Positions 8,041-17,698 of a stretch of 35,292 nt of DNA are shown in pieces. Position numbers and translations under genes: made by a program. The notes beneath the pieces were generated by a model. That model did no database searches. It was given only the letters and a program-made list of their open reading frames with translations, and was not told the origin of the DNA. Each line of letters starts with the position of its first letter. Within the stretch, counting starts at the first letter, position 1. This DNA is from Lachnospiraceae bacterium. Lineage in GTDB: Bacteria > Bacillota > Clostridia > Lachnospirales > Lachnospiraceae. The stretch spans positions 1 to 35,292 of the forward strand of contig JAJQDE010000019.1 of assembly GCA_021202335.1 (NCBI GenBank). The letters run 5' to 3'.

Positions 8041-9549
8041 ATGAATTTAAGACCGGAAGAAATAAGTTCTGTGATTAAGGATCAGATAAAGAGATATGCC
8101 GCTGATTTGGAAGTATCGGAAGTCGGTACGGTCATTCAGGTGGCAGATGGTATCGCACGTGTACATGGGCTGGAAAAGGCAATGCAGGGTGAGCTTCTTG
8201 AGTTCCCGGGAGAGGTTTACGGAATGGTGATGAACCTTGAGGAGGACAATGTGGGCGCCGTTTTGCTTGGAAGCTCAAGGAATATTAACGAGGGCGATAC
8301 CGTAAAGACTACGGGCCGCGTGGTAGAGGTTCCGGTAGGCGATGCGATGCTCGGACGCGTAGTCAATGCTCTTGGTCAGCCGATAGACGGCAAGGGTCCT
8401 GTGGCGACTGAAAAATATCGTCAGATTGAGAGAGTGGCGTCGGGCGTTATTACGAGAAAATCAGTAAATACGCCGCTTCAGACCGGTATCAAGGCTATTG
8501 ACGCAATGGTGCCTATCGGAAGAGGACAGCGTGAGCTGATCATCGGCGACAGGCAGACAGGTAAGACTGCCATTGCAATCGATACCATTATCAATCAGAA
8601 GGGACAGAACGTAAAATGTATTTATGTTGCAATCGGTCAGAAGGCTTCTACCGTTGCAAGCATTGTTAAGACCTTGGAGGAGTTTGGCGCGATGGCGTAT
8701 ACCACAATCGTGGCGTCTACTGCCAGCGAGCTTGCTCCATTGCAGTATATCGCACCGTATGCGGGATGCGCAATCGGTGAGGAATGGATGGAAAACGGAG
8801 AGGATGTGCTTGTTGTCTATGACGACCTGAGCAAGCACGCAACGGCTTACCGTACACTCTCATTGCTCTTAAAGCGTCCGCCCGGACGTGAGGCTTATCC
8901 CGGAGATGTATTCTATCTTCATTCAAGGCTGCTTGAGAGGGCGGCGCGCATGAGCGACGAGTACGGCGGAGGTTCGCTTACGGCGCTTCCCATTATTGAA
9001 ACGCAGGCAGGCGATGTTTCGGCATATATTCCGACAAACGTTATTTCTATTACGGACGGACAGATTTATCTTGAAACGGAGATGTTTAACTCGGGCTTCA
9101 GACCTGCCGTGAACGCAGGACTTTCCGTTTCGCGAGTTGGCGGTTCCGCGCAGATAAAGGCGATGAAGAAGATTGCGGGGCCTATCCGTGTGGAGCTTGC
9201 CCAGTACAGAGAGCTTGCTTCCTTCGCACAGTTCGGCTCGGATCTTGACCCTGACACAAAGGAGCGTTTGGAGCAGGGCGCAAGAATCAAGGAAATCCTA
9301 AAGCAGCCGCAGTATAAGCCGATACCGGTTGAATATCAGGTTATCATATTGTATGTGGCTACCAATAAATATCTGCTTGACGTGCCGGTAAGCGATGTGA
9401 CAAGATTTGAAACTGAGTTTTTTGAGTTCCTCGATACGAAATATCAGCAGGTGCCCAAGGACATCAAGGACACGAAGGTTATCTCGGAGGAAACGGAAAA
9501 AACGCTCATTGCAGCGATTGAGGAGTTTAAAGGCAGGTTTAACAGTTAG
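8041..9549 (+). CDS. atpA: F0F1 ATP synthase subunit alpha
   Basis: A 502-residue non-catalytic nucleotide-binding subunit of F1. The Walker A motif GDRQTGKT is at 169-176, with the [15 protein letters not shown] region and the signature [13 protein letters not shown] downstream. The ATG at 8041 is chosen over an in-frame GTG at 8029 because that GTG lies within the ribosome-binding sequence AGAAAGGTG. It follows atpH after a 55-base gap. Confidence 0.98.
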   Translation: MNLRPEEISSVIKDQIKRYAADLEVSEVGTVIQVADGIARVHGLEKAMQGELLEFPGEVYGMVMNLEEDNVGAVLLGSSRNINEGDTVKTTGRVVEVPVGDAMLGRVVNALGQPIDGKGPVATEKYRQIERVASGVITRKSVNTPLQTGIKAIDAMVPIGRGQRELIIGDRQTGKTAIAIDTIINQKGQNVKCIYVAIGQKASTVASIVKTLEEFGAMAYTTIVASTASELAPLQYIAPYAGCAIGEEWMENGEDVLVVYDDLSKHATAYRTLSLLLKRPPGREAYPGDVFYLHSRLLERAARMSDEYGGGSLTALPIIETQAGDVSAYIPTNVISITDGQIYLETEMFNSGFRPAVNAGLSVSRVGGSAQIKAMKKIAGPIRVELAQYRELASFAQFGSDLDPDTKERLEQGARIKEILKQPQYKPIPVEYQVIILYVATNKYLLDVPVSDVTRFETEFFEFLDTKYQQVPKDIKDTKVISEETEKTLIAAIEEFKGRFNS

Positions 9550-9584
9550 TTTCTTATAAGATTAACGGAAAGGAGAAACGTATT

Positions 9585-11868
<2,284 letters not shown>

Positions 11869-11904
11869 GGCAGCCTTTTGCCGTTCGCAGAAATGAGGGA
11901 AACT

Positions 11905-12306
11905 ATGGCAGAGAATTTCAAGCTTACGATTGTGACGCCGGACCGTGAATTCTTCAGCGGCGAAGCGGAGATGGTGGAGTTCAATACAACGGAGGGGGAA
12001 ATCGGCGTTTATGCAGGTCATGCGCCCCTGACGGTGATTGTAAATCCGGGCATCCTCACCGTGACGCAGGGTGAAACGGTAAAAAACGCGGCGCTTCATT
12101 CAGGCTTTGTGCAAATTCTTCCCGATGAGGTTACAATCCTGGCGGAGGTGATTGAATGGCCGCAGGAGATTGATGAGGAGCGCGCTGCGGCTGCTAAGCA
12201 CCGGGCAGAGGGAAGGCTTGCGGAGCGCGGACCAAATGTCGACATCGACAGGGCGCAGGTAGCGCTGATGAGGGCGGTTGCGCGCATCAATGTCGTTGGG
12301 AAATAA
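11905..12306 (+). CDS. atpC: F0F1 ATP synthase subunit epsilon
   Basis: A 133-residue subunit with the N-terminal beta-sandwich (LTIVTPDREFFSGEAEMVEFNTTEGEIGVYAGHAPL) and a C-terminal helical hairpin that can inhibit ATP hydrolysis. The ATG at 11905 is chosen because GAGGGA lies 5-6 bases upstream; an ATG at 11893 is also in frame. The TAA stop (12304-12306) is the first base triplet of the outer inverted repeat of the downstream array. This closes the atp operon. Confidence 0.96.
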   Translation: MAENFKLTIVTPDREFFSGEAEMVEFNTTEGEIGVYAGHAPLTVIVNPGILTVTQGETVKNAALHSGFVQILPDEVTILAEVIEWPQEIDEERAAAAKHRAEGRLAERGPNVDIDRAQVALMRAVARINVVGK

Positions 12307-12480
12307 TAATGAACGCAGTACCTGCGTTCATCAGCAAGTTTCTGCGAAACTTGCGATATGTGTAAAGGACTGCGTTCATCAGCAAGTTTCTGAGAAACTT
12401 GCGGTATGTGAAAAAGACAGCGTTCATCAGCAAGTTTCTGCGAAACTTGCGGTATGTGTAAAGGACAGCGTTCATTATTA
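12304..12480 (+). repeat. Three tandem 48-bp hairpin repeats bounded by an inverted repeat
   Basis: Units start at 12324, 12372 and 12420, exactly 48 bp apart, with a partial fourth unit from 12468. Each holds a perfect 9-bp hairpin GCAAGTTTC-N3-GAAACTTGC (12334-12354, 12382-12402, 12430-12450; loop TGC, TGA, TGC). The array starts with the hairpin ATGAACGCAG-TAC-CTGCGTTCAT (12309-12331). It is bounded by a perfect 13-bp inverted repeat TAATAATGAACGC (12304-12316) / GCGTTCATTATTA (12468-12480). The 5' arm can pair with any of the four GCGTTCAT copies. No U-tract follows, so it is not an ordinary terminator. It may be an mRNA 3'-end stabiliser, a REP-like element or a processing site. Confidence 0.9.
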
Positions 12481-12493
12481 ATAAACAATCTGT

Positions 12494-12554
12494 TCATGCC
12501 GGGATATGTCCGTTCCATCATGCACGCATGATTTACGCGTATATCCCGGTATGA
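12494..12554. other. Large nested hairpin between atpC and the next gene
   Basis: The outer arms CATGCCGGGATAT (12495-12507) / ATATCCCGGTATG (12541-12553) pair with one G-T and can extend by one more A-T pair. Inside is a second hairpin ATCATGC-AC-GCATGAT (12517-12532). Together with the repeat array it fills most of the 329-base gap 12307-12635, in which no gene was seen. The following GTGTTTGTAAC is a poor U-tract, so a termination role is uncertain. Confidence 0.7.
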
Positions 12555-12635
12555 GTGTTTGTAACTAAAAATTAAGGAAATGCATATGATAATCATAAAA
12601 CAGAGATGCAGAATGCTGCATAAGGAGCTCGAAAA

Positions 12636-13130
12636 ATGGATTATTATAGAACATTTCCTTTTTATATGGGCTATCGTGATATAACCGGGGCAAGCGGTGT
12701 GTATCAGGGCTATGGACAGTGGAGTCAGGTACAGGGCATACAGCCGCCGGCGGTGCCTGAGGACAGGATTTTGGAGGATTTGGAATACTTACAGCAGATG
12801 TATCCGACCTATGCAAAAAAATACCGGAGCGTAATCAGCAGCGTAGTGGATAAAATGGATTATGACAACAGCTTTATTTATGACCAGTACCCGGATAAGC
12901 TCACATTGCAGAGAATGGTCGCAAGCGTGATGGCTGTCATTAAGGCAAATGAAACGGCAGATGCTTCTGACGCGCAAGAGAGCCAAAGCGGTGAACAGGC
13001 TGAGCCTGTCGATGAGAAGGCGCTGACCGAGGACGCGCCGTGGGAGGAAAAGGAGCCGTGGATAAAGGAGCTGGTCACGGTGCTGATGTATTATGAAATA
13101 TTGATGCGCCGCAGAAAAAAGCATTATTAA
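12636..13130 (+). CDS. Hypothetical protein, 164 residues
   Basis: Not recognised as a known family. AAGGAG (12622-12627) lies eight bases before the ATG, and the codon composition resembles the neighbours, so the gene looks real. The N-terminus is aromatic and Gly/Tyr-rich (MDYYRTFPFYMGYRD). The middle part (about 40-100) is helical with LEYLQQMYPTYAKKYRSVI. An acidic Ala/Glu/Ser-rich linker (about 107-140) follows, and the protein ends in a helix with the basic tail MRRRKKHY. No signal peptide or membrane segment is seen. It lies between the atp operon and the SRP RNA gene. Confidence 0.75.
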   Translation: MDYYRTFPFYMGYRDITGASGVYQGYGQWSQVQGIQPPAVPEDRILEDLEYLQQMYPTYAKKYRSVISSVVDKMDYDNSFIYDQYPDKLTLQRMVASVMAVIKANETADASDAQESQSGEQAEPVDEKALTEDAPWEEKEPWIKELVTVLMYYEILMRRRKKHY

Positions 13131-13164
13131 AAGCTTTGTCAATAAAAGTTTCACATAAATTTCA

Positions 13165-13194
13165 TTGACTTATGTATATTACTAAGGGTATAAT
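13165..13194 (+). promoter_or_regulatory. Promoter of the SRP RNA gene
   Basis: -35 TTGACT (13165-13170), an 18-base spacer and a perfect -10 TATAAT (13189-13194), seven bases before the predicted RNA 5' end. Confidence 0.8.
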
Positions 13195-13200
13195 AAAAAC

Positions 13201-13466
13201 ACCGTGCAGCCGGGGCGTTAGCGGTGCCCTGTACCATCAATCCGCTAAAGGTGGGGTGTTGGGCGGCATGAGGGTCTGCGTTCATGCAGCTGCCCTTTAT
13301 AAGCGGCGTTGAAGTTTGGGTCTTACGCAATACGTGCCGGTGAACCGTGTCAGGGCAGGAATGCAGCAGCACTAAGGCGGATTTCGTATGTGCCGTGAGG
13401 GTGCCTGGCGGAGCAGGCTGTAAAGGTAACGTGCATGGGTATAGGATTCGACGCCGCCCGCACGGT
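13201..13466 (+). ncRNA. ffs: Signal recognition particle RNA, large (Alu-containing) type
   Basis: The RNA component of the signal recognition particle, which binds Ffh and targets membrane proteins. The conserved domain IV loop is visible at about 13343-13372 (GTCAGGGCAGGAATGCAGCAGC). The ends pair through ACCGTGC (13201-13207) / GCACGGT (13460-13466), giving about 266 bases, the size of the Bacillus/Clostridium 6S-type scRNA with an Alu domain. The Alu-like part lies in the first 80 bases. The ends are inferred from pairing and the promoter. Confidence 0.92.
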
Positions 13467-13505
13467 GTGTGAAAAAGGGTTTAAGCTACAAAGAGGGAGA
13501 AAATA

Positions 13506-14633
13506 ATGAAGAAAATGAACAGGAAAAAGAGCTTGGCTTTGTTGGCTTCGATGGCATTGGCGGCAGCTTTGATGACAGCGTGCGGCAACAGCAGCAGTAA
13601 TGACGAGCCGGCAACGGAGATTGATTTTAACGATATTTCGGCTTCATCGGAAACGGAAACCGAAGAGGAAACAACGGAGGCCGTGACCGAGGAGGAGTCG
13701 CGCGAGGGAATGTACCGCAGTGAGCTTACCAATGAGTGGATTGATGAAAGCTTAAAGGATCAGCGCCCTATCGCCGTGATGGTAGACAATGAGTCTACGG
13801 CGCTTCCGCACTATGGGCTTACGGAAGCGGATGTGGTGTATGAGCTTATGAACAGCACTGCAAACGGCAGGATTACGCGCCTTATGGCTATTGTCAAGGA
13901 TTGGGGAAGCATCGAGCAGATGGGAAGCATCCGCAGCACAAGACCTACGAATATTATGCTTGCCGCGGAGTGGAACGCGGTGCTTTGCCACGATGGCGGA
14001 CCGTTTTATATTAATGATTGGATTGCGAAGGCTTATTCCGCAAATTTCAGCGGCGGATTTACCCGGGTAAATAATGGCAAATCATATGAGTTTACGGAGT
14101 ATATCTGCGCGGGAGATTTGGATGAGAAGTTCAGCAGCTCAAATTACAGCACGGAATATAACGAATATTATCCCGGACAGCACTATTTCTTTTCCAATAC
14201 GGAGATTGACTTATCGGATATAGGCGATGCTATTGAATGTACGGAGATAGAGCTGCCTTTCCCGCATAACAGCTCAACGCTCAAGTACAATGAGTCCACG
14301 GGGACTTACGATTATTATGAGTATGGAAAGGCGCATACGGATCCGCAGCATGACAATGCACAGCTTACGTTTAAAAATCTGTTGATACAGGATACGACAT
14401 TCTCACAGCTTGATGACAACGGATATCTTATTTACAATGCCATAGACTCAGGGCGTGACGCGTATTTCATCACAGACGGAAAGGCAATTGAGGTGACATG
14501 GATTAAGTCGGGCGAGAGCGAGCCGACAATCTATCTTGACAAGCAGACGGGTGAGCAGATTGAGCTGAACACGGGCAAGACCTATGTGGCTTTGGTGCCC
14601 TCTGACTCATGGGACGATATCGTAATCAAATAA
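13506..14633 (+). CDS. DUF3048 (YerB-like) lipoprotein
   Basis: A 375-residue exported lipoprotein of the DUF3048/YerB family; the biochemical function is not known. The N-terminus has a basic start (MKKMNRKK), a hydrophobic stretch and a lipobox LMTAC with the lipidated cysteine at about residue 26. A Ser/Glu/Thr-rich linker follows. The DUF3048 N domain starts at RPIAVMVDNE and includes GLTEADVVYELM, GRITRLMAI and GSIRSTRP. The C-terminal domain begins around NLLIQDT. GAGGGAG precedes the ATG. It directly follows the SRP RNA and ends before a terminator. Confidence 0.92.
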   Translation: MKKMNRKKSLALLASMALAAALMTACGNSSSNDEPATEIDFNDISASSETETEEETTEAVTEEESREGMYRSELTNEWIDESLKDQRPIAVMVDNESTALPHYGLTEADVVYELMNSTANGRITRLMAIVKDWGSIEQMGSIRSTRPTNIMLAAEWNAVLCHDGGPFYINDWIAKAYSANFSGGFTRVNNGKSYEFTEYICAGDLDEKFSSSNYSTEYNEYYPGQHYFFSNTEIDLSDIGDAIECTEIELPFPHNSSTLKYNESTGTYDYYEYGKAHTDPQHDNAQLTFKNLLIQDTTFSQLDDNGYLIYNAIDSGRDAYFITDGKAIEVTWIKSGESEPTIYLDKQTGEQIELNTGKTYVALVPSDSWDDIVIK

Positions 14634-14647
14634 TAATGAATGCTCGG

Positions 14648-14680
14648 AAGCGGATACTTAAAACAGGTATTCGCTTTTGC
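14648..14680 (+). terminator. Terminator after the YerB-like gene
   Basis: A 10-bp stem AAGCGGATAC (14648-14657) / GTATTCGCTT (14667-14676) with one G-T pair, followed by a short T-run. A further weaker hairpin TCGTATGGG/CCCTATACGA lies at about 14683-14708. Confidence 0.7.
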
Positions 14681-14747
14681 TGTCGTATGGGAAAGTGCGC
14701 CCTATACGATAAAACGCTCCGCATGGATAAAAGATAATATGTCGCAG

Positions 14748-14774
14748 GAATGTGCCTTTGGCACATTCTTATTT
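14748..14774 (+). terminator. Second hairpin terminator, GAATGTGCC family
   Basis: A perfect 9-bp stem GAATGTGCC (14748-14756) / GGCACATTC (14760-14768) with a TTT loop, followed by TTATTT. No gene lies between it and the previous terminator. The same stem occurs at 19806 and 29077. Confidence 0.6.
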
Positions 14775-14807
14775 CCATACAAATACCATGTACAAATGCG
14801 TAAAATG

Positions 14808-14816
14808 TGGTATCAT
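14808..14816 (+). promoter_or_regulatory. Extended -10 promoter of the chaperone locus
   Basis: TGG plus TATCAT (14811-14816) forms an extended -10. No good -35 box is present 17 bases upstream. The same TGGTATCATATT string is used before tRNA-Cys (165-176). Confidence 0.4.
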
Positions 14817-14853
14817 ATTGGATATAAAATACCGGCTTGGCGTGAGTGATGCG

Positions 14854-14884
14854 GGAGCGCCAACGCTCCGGAATGGGGATTAAT
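14854..14884 (+). promoter_or_regulatory. Hairpin plus G-rich start module before the J-like gene
   Basis: The hairpin GGAGCG-CCAA-CGCTCC (14854-14869) is followed by GGAATGGGGATTAAT just before the ATG. Closely similar modules precede the starts at 31561, 31692 and 33091. Confidence 0.6.
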
Positions 14885-15553
14885 ATGGAAATGGATTTGA
14901 ATATGACATCTGCCATGGCATTTGCCGTTTTGGGAATAGAAGCAACGAAGGACGAAAGCCAAATCCGCAGCGCTTATCGGGCGGCATTGCAGTCGAACAA
15001 CCCCGAGGATAACCCGAGCGGCTTTCAGTCCGTGCGGCGCGCGTATGAGAAGGCGCTGGAATACAGCCGTACATATGATGACGGGGATGAACAGGTCAAA
15101 GCGGATATGCCGGATGCAGATACGCCGATAGGCGCGTTTATGCTTAAGCTGGATAAAACATACAAAAGTATATCGGCGCGGATTAATCCGGAGGCGTGGA
15201 AGGAGCTTTTGCGCGATGAGGTATTTTCGGGTCTTGAGGATTATGAGGCGGCAAGGCGGGCGCTGTTTGGATATCTTGCGGAAAATTACCGCGTTCCGCG
15301 GGAAATATATATTTTATTGGACCAATACTTTCAGATTAAGGAAAATGCGCAGGAGCTTAAGGAGTGGCTGCCCGTCGCCTTTGTTGATTTTATCCTGTCA
15401 AACATTAATAACGCGGTAAGCGGTTATACATGTGAATGGATGGGTATGCTTCGCGGAGCTGACGATGCGGATTATGATGCCTTTCTTGTGTATCTTCAGG
15501 AGCTGGAGCGCGCTTATTTCAACACGAAGGAGCAGGCGCGTGCTTTCGGCTGA
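14885..15553 (+). CDS. Degenerate J-domain protein, N-terminal part of an interrupted J/TPR co-chaperone
   Basis: 222 residues. Residues 8-60 fit a J-domain fold (AFAVLGIEATKDESQIRSAY followed by FQSVRRAYEKAL), but the HPD motif needed to stimulate Hsp70 ATPase is replaced by NPED (39-42). The rest is helical. The reading frame stops at TGA 15551-15553, and the same frame stays open immediately afterwards for another 694 codons of TPR-like protein. The two parts therefore look like one gene of about 923 codons broken by a single stop. The start at 14885 follows the GGGGATT module. With the downstream HscC-type Hsp70 this is probably a dedicated chaperone system. Confidence 0.8.
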   Translation: MEMDLNMTSAMAFAVLGIEATKDESQIRSAYRAALQSNNPEDNPSGFQSVRRAYEKALEYSRTYDDGDEQVKADMPDADTPIGAFMLKLDKTYKSISARINPEAWKELLRDEVFSGLEDYEAARRALFGYLAENYRVPREIYILLDQYFQIKENAQELKEWLPVAFVDFILSNINNAVSGYTCEWMGMLRGADDADYDAFLVYLQELERAYFNTKEQARAFG

Positions 15554-15571
15554 ATTAAGGCGATTGACGCT

Positions 15572-17656
15572 TTGGGCATTTGGCATCCGTACTATGAGCT
15601 TGATAAGGCACAATATCTGCTTGCGGCAGGAGAGAAGGAAAAAGCCGGGGATATGGTTCGCGCAATGGCGGATGCGGAGGAATACAAGGGCAATCTGCAC
15701 ATACAGACAGTAGCGGGCGACATTCTCTGGCGCGCCGGGGAAAAGGATAAAGCGTATGAGGTCTTGTGCCGCAGCCTGAAGCTGAACAGGCAAAATTATG
15801 TGGGAAACAGAAACTGCGCGTTTTATGAGCTGGAGCACGGCGAGCATGCAAAGGCGCTGCGGCATATTTACGCAATCAGAAATATCACTAACGACGCGGA
15901 GGTTAAGGAAGCGGAGGACAGGCTTGAGAAGGAATTTATTGCGCAGCAGGAGGAACAGCCAAAAGATGCCCGGGGGGCGGACGATGCGCGCCTGCTGGTG
16001 TATGCGTACCTTTATCAGAATCAGCCCGACAAGGCGCTTTCGGCTGTGACCGCAAAGCCCTCATATGAAACGGAAATAAAGGGATATCACATGCTGCTTT
16101 CCATGATTTACCGCAAGAAGGGCGATTATGATAACGCGCAAAAGCATGAGCTGCTTCGGCTTGAGAACATTAAGCGGATTATGAAAAGCATAAACGGGCA
16201 GGATGAGGGAGTGAGCTCCCTTGACGAGGATGATACGCTTGAGTCGCTTACGTGCAGCCTTTCCGATGCAAATACGCAGCTTGGGCTGATTTCCATGACA
16301 CGCGCAAGGGCTGCGTCCGGGCATGACATGCGCTTTCGGCTGTATGAGGAGGCTGCGGTATGGCTTGAGGCGGCATGTGAGGCTGTTCCGACTAACTATA
16401 CGGCGAGGCTGAACCTCGCCTCATGCCGGTTGGAAACGGGGAAATATGCAAATGCGTATGACATTTGTAATCTGACGATAAAACAGCTCGGCGAGCAGGA
16501 CAGCCTGCTGCTTTTGAAGCAGCGCGTATGCTATGAGATGGGAAACGGGCAGGAGGTCATAGACCTGTTTTACAGGATTTTTGCGCATGGAGCGGCGCCT
16601 GTGGAAAGCTACGCATATGCGGCGCGGGTATTCCTTGAGCACAGGCAGCCTGACGATGCCTTAAACATTCTTCAAAAGGCTTCCGAGGCGAATGTGGAGG
16701 GCTTTGAGCTGCGTGCTCTGCGCTTAATGTATGAGGTGTTAAGCGCTTCCGGAGCCGGAGCGGAGCCGGAGCGGATGCAGGTCAAATTTGACGACATGCT
16801 GCGTGAAGGGGAGCGGGATGTGGCTGATTTTCGTATCGCGGATTATCTTGCGGAGCTTTATTATGTGAAGGCGATGCATCTGACGCGGACCGGAAAAAAT
16901 AAAATGATGCATTTGCGCAGAGCTATTGAGCTTCACGACCGCGCCAAATACCATATGGCGCTTGCGGCGTACTTCCTTGACTGCAACGGCTGTGAGGACG
17001 CGCTTGCCGAGTATTGTTACATAGAGAAATATTTTGCGCCGACTCCGGAGCTTTATATCAGGATGGCGGGATGCTATGCAGGCTTGAAGGATGTCGTCAA
17101 TATGCGCGCGGCGCTTCAAAAGGAGGTCGGCCTTGAGCCGAAGGGGCCGGGAGTATATCGGGAAGCCGCAAAGCTGTATGACGGGTTTGGCCTCTGTGAC
17201 GAGTCGGTGGGACTTTGGGAAACCTATATCGGCTTTTGCCCCGAGGATATTGCTTTTGCCCTGTGCAGATGCGGCAGCGCATGTATGCGGCTTGGCAGAA
17301 ACGGGGATGCAATCCGCTATCTGAAAGAGAGCCTGGAGTATGCGGACAGGGACAAAGCATATTCGGACAACAGGCTTATTTTGGCGTGTGTGCAGGAGCT
17401 TAAGGAGCTTTACGCCGAGAATGGGGAATATGAGAGGGCGCTTGCGCTTTTGGAGCGTTACAGTGAATGCTGCACGGAGGCGCATTATACATTCCTCCGG
17501 CTTGATATATGCTACCGTGAACACTCGGAGAAAAAGGAAAAGAAAAAGGTTCTTCGAAAAATTGAAAAGGCGTTTCATCAATACGGCACCCGGGAGCTGC
17601 GCATGCTGTATCAGGGCTGTGCGCAGGATTTAAAGGTATTTTTTCATGCATTGTAG
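15572..17656 (+). CDS. TPR-repeat protein, C-terminal part of the interrupted J/TPR co-chaperone
   Basis: 694 codons, read from a TTG that has no good ribosome-binding site (only AAGG about 11 bases upstream). It is in the same frame as the J-like part and separated from it only by the TGA and six codons. The protein is a series of helical repeats of tetratricopeptide type, for example AKALRHIYAIRN, YHMLLSMIYRKKGDYDNAQK, ARLNLASCRLETGKYANAYD, YIRMAGCYAGLKDV and YAENGEYERALALLERY. The C-terminus is basic and helical. TPR repeats bind partner proteins. Either this is the dead 3' half of a pseudogene, or it is made by readthrough or reinitiation. Confidence 0.8.
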   Translation: MGIWHPYYELDKAQYLLAAGEKEKAGDMVRAMADAEEYKGNLHIQTVAGDILWRAGEKDKAYEVLCRSLKLNRQNYVGNRNCAFYELEHGEHAKALRHIYAIRNITNDAEVKEAEDRLEKEFIAQQEEQPKDARGADDARLLVYAYLYQNQPDKALSAVTAKPSYETEIKGYHMLLSMIYRKKGDYDNAQKHELLRLENIKRIMKSINGQDEGVSSLDEDDTLESLTCSLSDANTQLGLISMTRARAASGHDMRFRLYEEAAVWLEAACEAVPTNYTARLNLASCRLETGKYANAYDICNLTIKQLGEQDSLLLLKQRVCYEMGNGQEVIDLFYRIFAHGAAPVESYAYAARVFLEHRQPDDALNILQKASEANVEGFELRALRLMYEVLSASGAGAEPERMQVKFDDMLREGERDVADFRIADYLAELYYVKAMHLTRTGKNKMMHLRRAIELHDRAKYHMALAAYFLDCNGCEDALAEYCYIEKYFAPTPELYIRMAGCYAGLKDVVNMRAALQKEVGLEPKGPGVYREAAKLYDGFGLCDESVGLWETYIGFCPEDIAFALCRCGSACMRLGRNGDAIRYLKESLEYADRDKAYSDNRLILACVQELKELYAENGEYERALALLERYSECCTEAHYTFLRLDICYREHSEKKEKKKVLRKIEKAFHQYGTRELRMLYQGCAQDLKVFFHAL

Positions 17657-17698
17657 GATTTGGATTTTTCGGGGGCGAAGAAAGGGTATGTGCAGGAC

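Noticed and set aside
12304-12480. CRISPR array.
   Set aside because: The copies are directly abutting 48-bp units without variable spacers, and no cas genes are present.
12304-12480. Ordinary intrinsic terminator of the atp operon.
   Set aside because: None of the hairpins is followed by a run of T.
12278-12481. Open reading frames with 16-residue repeats across the 48-bp array on both strands (for example units like MNAVLYTYRKFRRNLL on the minus strand).
   Set aside because: The unit length of 48 is divisible by three, so any stop-free frame stays open through all copies. There is no suitable ribosome-binding site, and the palindromic stems explain the pattern better than protein coding.
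15551-15573. Selenocysteine insertion at the in-frame TGA of the J/TPR gene.
   Set aside because: The only nearby stem (AAGGCG/CGCTTT) is too close and too short for a bacterial SECIS. There is no redox motif around the TGA, and J/TPR proteins are not known selenoproteins.
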